Positions 4,971 through 10,244 of a DNA stretch of 10,244 nucleotides are shown piece by piece. Location of the stretch: contig PLGA01000308.1 of the NCBI GenBank assembly GCA_003139735.1, positions 10,550 to 20,793 of the forward strand, read 5' to 3'. The notes below the pieces were generated by a model, which made no database searches, was not told where the DNA came from, and saw only the letters and a list, made by a program, of their open reading frames with translations. Both the position numbers and the translations under genes were made by a program. Each line of letters starts with the position of its first letter. The stretch's first letter is position 1. The stretch comes from Bryobacterales bacterium. GTDB taxonomy: Bacteria; Acidobacteriota; Terriglobia; Bryobacterales; Bryobacteraceae.

Positions 4971-7691
4971 ATGCGCCGCTATCTCCCCGCCCGCCTGGCA
5001 GCCCTGCTGCTGATCGCATTCGTCTTCGCCCCGCTGTTCGCCCAGGATATCGATATCCCCTTCAAGAGATTCGTCCTCGCGAACGGCCTCACCCTGGTGG
5101 TTCACGAAGATCACAAAGCGCCCATCGTGGCCGTCAACATCTGGTACCACGTCGGCTCGAAAAACGAGCGGCCGGGCAAAACCGGGTTCGCGCACCTGTT
5201 CGAACACCTCATGTTCGGCGGCAGCGAACATTTCCAAGGCCGCTATATCGACGCCATGGAGCGCATCGGCGCCACCGACCTCAACGGCACCACCAACGAG
5301 GACCGCACCAACTTCTTCGAAGACGTCCCCGTTTCCGCCCTCGATTACACGCTCTGGATGGAGTCCGACCGCATGGGCTACATGGTCGCCGCCATCGACC
5401 AGAAGACCCTCGATCTACAGCGCGGCGTGGTCCAGAACGAAAAGCGCCAGGACGAAAACGAGCCTTATGGCCTGGTGAACGAACAAATCGACCACGATAC
5501 GCATCCCGCCGGCCATCCCTATTCCTGGAGCGTGATCGGCTCCATGGAGGATCTCAACGCCGCCTCGCTCGACGACGTTCACGAGTGGTTCAAAACCTAC
5601 TACGGCCCGTCCAACGCCGTGCTGACGGTGGCGGGCGACGTGGATGCCGAAACGGTCCATCAAAAGGTCGAGAAGTATTTCGGCGAGATTCCGCCCGGTC
5701 CGCCGGTGGCCCGCCAGCGCGCGTGGATCGCCAAGATGACCGGCACGCACCGCGCCGTCATGCAGGATCGCGTCCCCCAGGCTCGCATCGTCAAGGTCTG
5801 GAACATGCCCGAGTACGGCGCCATGGATTCCGACTATCTGGACCTGGTGAGCGACGTCCTCGGCACGGGCGAAACTTCACGCCTCTACAAGCGCCTGGTC
5901 TATGACGACCAGATCGCCACCGATGTCGCCGCCTACGTCGATCCCCGCGAAATCGGCGGCCAGTTCGTGATTCAAGCCACCGCCCGCGCCGGCGTCCCTC
6001 TGGCGAAAGTGGAAAAAGCCATTGACGAGGAACTGGCGCGCTTTCTCGCCACCGGGCCGACCGAGCAGGAAGTGCATCGCGTCCGCACCGAATATCTGGC
6101 CAACTTCATCCGGCAGGCGGACCGCATCGGCGGTTTCGGCGGCAAGTCGGACGTGCTCGCCATGGCCCAAGTCTACCTGGGCGATGCGGCCGCCTACAAG
6201 ACCAAGCTCACACGCGTGAAGGAGGCGACGGCCCTGAAGCTCCAGGGCGCCGCCAAGCGCTGGCTCTCCGATGGCGTCTACGTGCTCCAGGTGCTGCCCT
6301 TCGGCGACCCCGCCGCCGCCACCCAAACCGCCGACCGTTCCCATCCCCCTGAAATCGGCCAGCCTCCCGAATTGCGCCTGCCCAAGCTCGACCGCGCCAC
6401 CCTATCCAATGGCTTAAAAGTGGTGCTGGCGGAGCGGCATGAGATCCCCGTCGTCAATCTGTCCCTCTTGGTCGATTCCGGTTACGCGGCCGACCCCGCC
6501 GCCGCGCCGGGGACCGCCACTTTGGTCGCCACGCTGCTCAATAAGGGAACCAAGACTCGCACCGCGCTCGAGATCAGCGAGCAACTGGCCCAGCTCGGCG
6601 CCCAGTTATCCGTATCGGCGAGCGTCGATTGCATCCAGGCGAGGCTCTCCGCCCTCAAGGCGAACCTCGATCCGTCGCTCGACATCTTCGCCGATCTGAC
6701 CCTCGGCCCCACCTTCCCGCAAGCCGATTTCCAGCGCGAGCAGAAACAGCAACTGGCCGCCATCGACCGCGAAAAAAGCGAACCCATGGACACCGCGTTG
6801 CGCATCCTGCCGGCGCTCATTTACGGCACAGGCCACGCCTATGCGGAGCCGTGGACGGGATCGGGAACCGCCGTCGCCGTCTCCAAGCTTACCCGCGAGG
6901 ACATGGTCAAGTTCCACGCCACCTGGTTCAAGCCGAACCACTCCACGCTGATCGTGGCCGGAGATACCACTCTGGCTGAGATGCGCCCCAAGCTGGAGAA
7001 GTTATTCGCCGCCTGGCAGCCGGGCGAGCCCCCCGCCAAGAACATCGCCACGGTTTCTCTGCCCGACAAGCCCGTGGTGTATCTGGTCGATCGGCCAGGA
7101 TCGGAACAAACCCTGATTCTGGCGGGCAACGTCGCGCCGCCCAGGAACAACCCGCAAGAAGTCGCCATCACCACCATGAACAACATCCTCGGCGGCGATT
7201 TCGGCGCGCGCATCAACATGAATCTGCGCGAAGACAAGCACTGGTCCTACGGCGCGCAGACTTTCCTTTCGAGCGCCCGCGGCCAGCGCCCATTCCTGGT
7301 CTACGCGCCCGTTCAGACCGATAAGACCAAGGAGTCTCTAACCGAATTGGATAAGGAGTTGCGCGGCATCGTCGGCGACCGCCCTGCGACCGCCGCGGAA
7401 TTGACCAAGGTAAAAGGGAGTGAGACGCTGCGTCTGCCGGGTTCCCGCGAAACCATCGGGCAGGTGTTGGACATGATGGTGAGCCTGGTGCAGTTCAACC
7501 TGCCGGACGATTATTACCAGACCTTCGCCCCCAAGGCCCGTGCGCTAACCCTCCCCGATATCGCCAAGGCCGCCGCCGAAGTGGTGCAGCCCGCGCATCT
7601 GGTCTGGGTGGTGGTGGGGGACCGCGCCAAGATCGAAGCCGGCGTCCGCCAGCTCGGCCTTGGCGAAGTGCGGCTCCTCAATCCCGAATAG
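4971..7691 (+). CDS. Exported M16 (pitrilysin-type) zinc metalloprotease, two M16 units in one chain
   Basis: A 906-residue protein with a signal peptide (RRYLPARLAALLLIAFVFAP, cleavage after LFA24). The first M16 unit starts near FVLANGLTLVVHEDHKAP (34-51) and carries the inverted zinc motif HLFEH (H75, E78, H79) and the distal glutamate in VVQNEKR (E157); an M16_C region follows to about residue 440. The second unit starts near ATLSNGLKVVLAERHEIP (about 474-491). At the position of the zinc helix it has TATLVATLLNKGT with no HxxEH, so it is the non-catalytic partner half, again followed by an M16_C domain containing GGDFGARINMNLREDKHWSY. Members form a clamshell that degrades unfolded or short peptides in the periplasm. 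Start ATG 4971 has AGGAGG 4 nt upstream. It ends 9 bp from the convergent ferredoxin gene. Confidence 0.95.
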   Translation: MRRYLPARLAALLLIAFVFAPLFAQDIDIPFKRFVLANGLTLVVHEDHKAPIVAVNIWYHVGSKNERPGKTGFAHLFEHLMFGGSEHFQGRYIDAMERIGATDLNGTTNEDRTNFFEDVPVSALDYTLWMESDRMGYMVAAIDQKTLDLQRGVVQNEKRQDENEPYGLVNEQIDHDTHPAGHPYSWSVIGSMEDLNAASLDDVHEWFKTYYGPSNAVLTVAGDVDAETVHQKVEKYFGEIPPGPPVARQRAWIAKMTGTHRAVMQDRVPQARIVKVWNMPEYGAMDSDYLDLVSDVLGTGETSRLYKRLVYDDQIATDVAAYVDPREIGGQFVIQATARAGVPLAKVEKAIDEELARFLATGPTEQEVHRVRTEYLANFIRQADRIGGFGGKSDVLAMAQVYLGDAAAYKTKLTRVKEATALKLQGAAKRWLSDGVYVLQVLPFGDPAAATQTADRSHPPEIGQPPELRLPKLDRATLSNGLKVVLAERHEIPVVNLSLLVDSGYAADPAAAPGTATLVATLLNKGTKTRTALEISEQLAQLGAQLSVSASVDCIQARLSALKANLDPSLDIFADLTLGPTFPQADFQREQKQQLAAIDREKSEPMDTALRILPALIYGTGHAYAEPWTGSGTAVAVSKLTREDMVKFHATWFKPNHSTLIVAGDTTLAEMRPKLEKLFAAWQPGEPPAKNIATVSLPDKPVVYLVDRPGSEQTLILAGNVAPPRNNPQEVAITTMNNILGGDFGARINMNLREDKHWSYGAQTFLSSARGQRPFLVYAPVQTDKTKESLTELDKELRGIVGDRPATAAELTKVKGSETLRLPGSRETIGQVLDMMVSLVQFNLPDDYYQTFAPKARALTLPDIAKAAAEVVQPAHLVWVVVGDRAKIEAGVRQLGLGEVRLLNPE

Positions 7692-7700
7692 GCCCGCGCC

Positions 7701-7952
7701 TTAGTTGTAATGCGCTGCGTTGATTGCCGCGAAGTGCGCCAGCTCCGCCGGGGCCTCGTCCACCGGATAAACCGAATTGGTGGGGCACACAGGCACGCAC
7801 GCGCCGCAATCGATGCACTCGTCCGGGCTTACATAGAGCTGCGGGGTCTCTTCAAAACCGGCCTCGTCCTTCTTGGGGTGGATGCAGTCCACCGGGCAGG
7901 CTTCCACACACAGCTCGTCTTTGGTGCAAGTATCGGTAATCAGGTATGCCAT
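7701..7952 (-). CDS. 7Fe-type (3Fe-4S / 4Fe-4S) ferredoxin
   Basis: An 83-residue electron carrier. The first cysteine set is C9, C15, C19 and C23 in DTCTKDELCVEACPVDCIHP; the second is C46, C49, C52 and C56 in ECIDCGACVPVCP. By analogy with Azotobacter ferredoxin I, C9, C15 and C56 would hold a [3Fe-4S] cluster, and C19, C46, C49 and C52 a [4Fe-4S] cluster, with C23 free. Only two cysteines of the first motif precede the CxxxCP, which favours 7Fe over 8Fe. The C-terminal tail (DEAPAELAHFAAINAAHYN) is short, as usual for this type. Start is MAYLIT at 7952; an upstream ATG in the same frame (8039) would add 29 unrelated residues. No ribosome binding site is clear. It converges with the M16 gene and no oxidoreductase partner is adjacent. 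Confidence 0.93.
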   Translation of the reverse strand: MAYLITDTCTKDELCVEACPVDCIHPKKDEAGFEETPQLYVSPDECIDCGACVPVCPTNSVYPVDEAPAELAHFAAINAAHYN

Positions 7953-8060
7953 GCCAAGGCGAGTGCAATCCCGGCGCCAGCCGCAGGTGAGCCATAAGTG
8001 ATGGAAAACACGAAGAGAAAGCCCACAACCGCAAACCAAAGTGGGTCAAGCCGCGCACCT

Positions 8061-8151
8061 TCCGCGCGCTTGGTTGGTCAAGTGGCGCAATCGGAGGCAG
8101 TAGGAGTCGGGCATGCCCGACCCTGCCGGGGGTGACGCTCTGCCACAGAGT
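8061..8151. repeat. Cluster of inverted repeats between ferredoxin and small membrane protein genes
   Basis: In order: TCCG/CGGA (8061-8064, 8092-8095) around CTTG/CAAG (8069-8072, 8079-8082); GGCAG/CTGCC (8096-8100, 8123-8127) around the perfect 16-bp palindrome GTCGGGCATGCCCGAC (8106-8121); and CTCTG-CCA-CAGAG. It resembles the two tandem-hairpin repeats in style but lacks the GTGGGGCAG head. A structured leader, a repeat relative or a double terminator are all possible. Confidence 0.5.
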
Positions 8152-8186
8152 TGCAATCCTCCTCCTCTTGCGCCATTTTGAATAAG

Positions 8187-8489
8187 ATGCCCGTTTCGCT
8201 CGAATTCCTCCGCGGCGTCCTCGGATTGATCGGCGCCGCCTGCGCCTTCATGCTGGGCCGCTCGGCGGCGGCCGTCCGCAAAGGATGGCAGAAACCCTCC
8301 CGCCTCTACGGCTGGATTCTCCGCACCGCCGCCTGCATGATCGCGTTGGCCATCCGCCATCCGCTCGATGCCACCGCGCTCATCGTCTGGGCCGTTGCCG
8401 CCGCGGCGTTCGCCTATGGCTTCTGGAGCGCTTCCCGTCCGCGCAAAGAGGAAGACCTCGTGAGCGCCATCTTCCCGGACGAGCCCTGA
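8187..8489 (+). CDS. Small membrane protein of unknown function
   Basis: A 100-residue protein starting MPVSLEFLRG. I do not recognise a named family. Two hydrophobic segments are visible: GVLGLIGAACAFMLG (about 10-24) and a longer C-terminal one, ALIVWAVAAAAFAYGFW (about 65-81). A basic, aromatic middle (AVRKGWQKPSRLYGWILR) and a C-terminal SRPRKEEDLVSAIFPDEP, probably cytoplasmic, complete it. A third weaker segment, TAACMIALAIRH, may be membrane-associated. Codon use matches the neighbours. ATG 8187 is preferred over a TTG at 8151, because the extra residues (QSSSSCAILNK) come from the repeat-rich upstream region. It ends 25 bp before the PfkB-family gene on the same strand. Function unknown. 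Confidence 0.7.
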   Translation: MPVSLEFLRGVLGLIGAACAFMLGRSAAAVRKGWQKPSRLYGWILRTAACMIALAIRHPLDATALIVWAVAAAAFAYGFWSASRPRKEEDLVSAIFPDEP

Positions 8490-8497
8490 CCGACGGT

Positions 8498-8506
8498 TGC
8501 TACAAT
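8498..8506 (+). promoter_or_regulatory. Extended -10 TGCTACAAT, probable leaderless start for the PfkB-family gene
   Basis: TG-C-TACAAT is a good extended -10 box (TACAAT, 5 of 6 to consensus). It ends 8 nt before ATG 8515, so transcription would start at or within a couple of bases of the start codon. The interval CCTCTCTT holds no Shine-Dalgarno, which supports a leaderless mRNA. Confidence 0.5.
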
Positions 8507-8514
8507 CCTCTCTT

Positions 8515-9435
8515 ATGGCGCTCGTCGTAGTCGGATCGGTAGCTTATGATGGCGTGGAAACGCCGCACGGAGCCGTGGACCGCATGCTCGGCGGCGCGGC
8601 CACCTATATCTCGCTCGCCGCCAGTTACTTTACGCCCGTCAAGCTGGTAGGGGTGGTAGGAGACGATTTCGCGTCCGAGGATGCCGCTCTTCTGGCTTCG
8701 CGCGACATCGAACTCACCGGCCTGGAGCGCGTGCCCGGCGGCAAGACGTTCTTCTGGTCGGGGGTCTACTCCGCCGACATGAACGACCGCACCACCTTGC
8801 GCACCGACTTGAACGTCTTCGCCGATTTCAACCCCCAGCTTCCCGAATCCTACCGCTCCGAACCCTATCTGTTCCTCGGCAATATCCAGCCCGCGCTGCA
8901 GCGGAGCGTGCGCGCGCAAATGCACCGCCTGCGCCTGGCCGGCGGCGACACCATGAATTACTGGATTAACGACTTTCGCGCCGAGCTGCTCGAAACCCTC
9001 AAGGGCTGGGACTTCCTGCTCATCAACGACGGCGAAGCCCGCCTTCTCTCGGGCCAGAGCAATCTGCGCCGCGCCGCGGCCGGCATCCAAGCCATGGGAC
9101 CCCGCGCCCTGGTGGTCAAGCGCGGCGAGTACGGCGCCGTGCTCCTCCGCGGCGGATGTCACTTCATGGCGCCCGGATATCTTTTGGAAGAGGTGTTCGA
9201 TCCCACCGGCGCGGGCGATTGTTTCGCGGGCGGCTTCATGGGCTATCTGGCCGGCCGCGGCGTGGCCCTCGACGGCGCCGAAGTCGATTTCGCCGACTTG
9301 CGCCGCGCCGTGATCTACGGCTCCATCATGGGCAGCTTTTGTTGCGAGCGCTTTGGAGTCGACCGTTTCCGTACCCTGACCCACGCCGAAATCGAAGCCC
9401 GCTACCAGGAATTCAAGAGTTGCACCGCCTTTTAG
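8515..9435 (+). CDS. PfkB/ribokinase-family carbohydrate or nucleoside kinase
   Basis: A 306-residue cytoplasmic kinase. It opens with a beta strand and substrate-site motif, ALVVVGSVAYDGVETPHG; then LGGAATYISLAASYF (25-39), the first PfkB signature with Gly-Gly. KLVGVVGDDFA (43-53) follows. LINDGEARLLSG (169-180) is the usual N/E region, and FDPTGAGDCFAGGFMGYLAG (228-247) is the second PfkB signature: GAGD forms the anion hole and D235 is the catalytic base. The member type with DTMNYWI (145-151) occurs widely in bacteria, and its substrate is not settled; sugar or nucleoside phosphorylation with ATP is the family reaction. Start MALVVVG at 8515 is chosen over a TTG at 8497 lying within the promoter-like TGCTACAAT. 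No pathway neighbour fixes the substrate. Confidence 0.9.
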   Translation: MALVVVGSVAYDGVETPHGAVDRMLGGAATYISLAASYFTPVKLVGVVGDDFASEDAALLASRDIELTGLERVPGGKTFFWSGVYSADMNDRTTLRTDLNVFADFNPQLPESYRSEPYLFLGNIQPALQRSVRAQMHRLRLAGGDTMNYWINDFRAELLETLKGWDFLLINDGEARLLSGQSNLRRAAAGIQAMGPRALVVKRGEYGAVLLRGGCHFMAPGYLLEEVFDPTGAGDCFAGGFMGYLAGRGVALDGAEVDFADLRRAVIYGSIMGSFCCERFGVDRFRTLTHAEIEARYQEFKSCTAF

Positions 9436-9701
9436 CCCGGCTCCGCTCTTAGCTTACGATGATTCGGGTGCTGGCCTATGGGATGTCGTTGCTCTTCTAT
9501 CACCGGCAGGTCTGCGGCCATGCCCGCGGCCCCAAAATCAACGTCCTGAACCCCGATTGTCAAGGTCCCGGCCGCCTAAGAAGGCCACTGCAACTTCCAA
9601 CAGCTCCACCTTCCAATACCAACGCCCAGCGAATCAGCGCGCTCCCGGCGGATCGCCCCCCGGTTTGCGGAATCACTGAGATCACTTTGCCGCGACACAT
9701 T

Positions 9702-9726
9702 TCTATTTTGCGTGTCTATTTTGCGT
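9702..9726. repeat. Two direct copies of TCTATTTTGCGT, 13-bp period
   Basis: TCTATTTTGCGT at 9702-9713 and 9715-9726 are identical and separated by one G. They end exactly where the proposed -35 box begins, the usual place for an activator site, though a simple duplication is also possible. Confidence 0.8.
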
Positions 9727-9754
9727 TGCATTTGCCATCCATATGTAGTATTAT
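9726..9754 (+). promoter_or_regulatory. Sigma-70-like promoter for the 84-residue gene
   Basis: TTGCAT (9726-9731), a 17-bp spacer and TATTAT (9749-9754, 5 of 6 to consensus). The predicted transcript would start near 9761 and have a leader of roughly 73 nt. The region is much richer in A/T than the rest of the window. Confidence 0.55.
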
Positions 9755-9814
9755 CGAGCGCGAGCGCAGTTGGACTGGCTAGTCGAGGCTTCCCATGAGC
9801 TTGCCAGTGGGGCG

Positions 9815-9825
9815 CTCCTAAGGAG
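9815..9825 (+). promoter_or_regulatory. Ribosome binding site within the palindrome CTCCT-A-AGGAG
   Basis: AAGGAG (9820-9825) is 8 nt before ATG 9834 and decides that start. It overlaps a perfect short palindrome, as does the M16 ribosome binding site. An upstream ATG at 9825, in another frame, stops after seven codons. Confidence 0.6.
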
Positions 9826-9833
9826 ATGGCAGA

Positions 9834-10088
9834 ATGGCAGATATCCTGAACCAAGCCGAATTGAAAAGCTTTGTCGCTCGCCCAAAGGAGTTTTTGAGCG
9901 ACCCGAATAACGCTAAGAAGATCCTTGGCGCCGATACGGCGTCCCGCCAGAAACTGGTCGAGCAGATTGCTCATACACAAGGCGTCAGCCCGGAACATGT
10001 TGCCCTCAACATCGGCGCTCACGCCAGCGAGTATTCCTTAATCAGTTATAAGAGTAAGGCGCAGGCACCCCAGGAGCACGCAAAGTAA
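9834..10088 (+). CDS. 84-residue protein of unknown function
   Basis: Sequence MADILNQAELKSFVARPKEF opens a soluble, probably helical protein with no signal peptide, membrane segment or cysteine. The middle (FLSDPNNAKKILGADTASRQ, then KLVEQIAHTQGVSPEHVAL) has a short-helix pattern that loosely recalls Nif11-type leader peptides; that is only a resemblance, and no Gly-Gly cleavage site is seen. The tail KSKAQAPQEHAK is basic and polar. I do not recognise the family. Support for a real gene comes from a good promoter 80 bp upstream, AAGGAG at 8 nt, and a clean stop. Its codon use is visibly lower in GC than every neighbour (for example AAT AAC GCT AAG AAG), suggesting strong expression bias or recent transfer. 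No partner gene is seen before the window ends. Confidence 0.7.
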   Translation: MADILNQAELKSFVARPKEFLSDPNNAKKILGADTASRQKLVEQIAHTQGVSPEHVALNIGAHASEYSLISYKSKAQAPQEHAK

Positions 10089-10114
10089 ACCCTTCGACTC
10101 TTGCGCCGCCGAAA

Positions 10115-10211
10115 CGCGCTGAACGTAGCGCGCGGGCCCGTGCGGCGATCAAAGCTTGCCGCCGGCCGGGCGGTGACGTTTCGTCCGGCCGGCGACGAGA
10201 ATTGCTCTCGT
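10115..10211. repeat. Four consecutive inverted repeats after the 84-residue gene
   Basis: CGCGCT/AGCGCG (10115-10120, 10127-10132); the palindrome CGGGCCCG (10133-10140); CGCCGGCCGG/CCGGCCGGCG (10160-10169, 10185-10194) with an inner GACG-TTT-CGTC; and ACGAGA/TCTCGT (10195-10200, 10206-10211) followed by GGTTTTGGG. The last could act as a weak terminator for the upstream gene. The dense array may also be a structured RNA or another dispersed repeat. Confidence 0.55.
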
Positions 10212-10244
10212 GGTTTTGGGTGGATCGAGCCACTGAAAGGGGAA

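Larger units (their letters stand above)
9436..9833. other. Mostly non-coding interval of about 400 bp
   Basis: No convincing complete gene. A rightward frame from ATG 9459 keeps a gene-like third-position GC bias for about 38 codons (MIRVLAYGMSLLFYHRQVCG onward) and then loses it, so it may be a gene remnant. From about 9660 the DNA becomes AT-rich and holds two short direct repeats (ATCACT near 9672-9687; TCTATTTTGCGT at 9702-9726) and a promoter at 9726-9754. The last 80 bases are the probable 5' leader of the 84-residue gene. Confidence 0.6.

Noticed and set aside
4835..5905. A 356-codon plus-strand frame overlapping the M16 gene
   Set aside because: Arg-rich out-of-frame reading of the hairpin repeat and the M16 N-terminus; the M16 frame holds HLFEH and a signal peptide.
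7953..8039. N-terminal extension of the ferredoxin to ATG 8039
   Set aside because: The added 29 residues have no ferredoxin character, and the family begins close to MAYLIT.
8022..8045. CCCAC/GTGGG stem with a following pyrimidine run on the minus strand, as a terminator upstream of the ferredoxin
   Set aside because: Only 5 bp with a 14-nt loop, and no gene upstream on that strand to terminate.
8500..9384. A 294-codon minus-strand frame opposite the PfkB gene
   Set aside because: Shadow frame; the plus strand carries both PfkB signatures.
10042..10233. A 63-codon minus-strand frame at the right edge
   Set aside because: It runs through the inverted-repeat array and antisense to the 84-residue gene, is Arg/Ala-rich, and has no motif.

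Overview
The window is GC-rich DNA that most resembles a member of the Acidobacteriota near Candidatus Solibacter / Bryobacterales. The best marker is a secreted protein (2864-3652, minus) carrying the C-terminal domain known as TIGR03437, which is characteristic of Solibacter-type genomes. A secreted HzsA-like cytochrome and a CRTAC1/VCBS-type protein fit the same lineage. No rRNA, tRNA, transposase, phage gene or CRISPR array was recognised.

The left third (1-3652) reads leftward. Four exported proteins lie head to tail: the TIGR03437 protein, a VirB10/TrbI-like glycine-zipper protein, a propeller protein with one c-type haem motif (CVGCH), and a CRTAC1/FG-GAP protein cut by the window edge. 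The last two overlap by 4 nt (ATGA) and are probably one translationally coupled unit. A divergent control region (3653-3829) separates this block from a rightward block: a possible one-helix small peptide, an M50 site-2-type membrane protease, a NifX/NifB-type small protein and a 906-residue periplasmic M16 double-domain protease. The M16 gene converges, with 9 bp between stops, on a leftward 7Fe-type ferredoxin. Beyond it, rightward, are a small two-helix membrane protein and a PfkB-family kinase. A mostly non-coding stretch of about 400 bp with a good sigma-70-like promoter then leads to an 84-residue unrecognised gene of visibly lower GC and a cluster of inverted repeats at the right edge.

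Most genes are ordinary envelope, proteolysis, redox and metabolic functions without one shared pathway. The structure not explained by genes is mainly between them. Two dispersed elements (1923-1985 and 4837-4938) share the head TGTGGGGCAG and two abutting perfect hairpins whose stem sequences differ between copies yet stay complementary. Three further clusters of inverted repeats are 2802-2822, 8061-8151 and 10115-10211. A recurrent short promoter-like word (GCTA followed by CCCT, CAAT or GAAT-type endings) stands just before several start codons. No complete new defence or biosynthetic system is visible. The best leads are the variable-stem hairpin family, the low-GC 84-residue gene with its own promoter, the stand-alone VirB10-like protein and the possible small peptide before the M50 protease.
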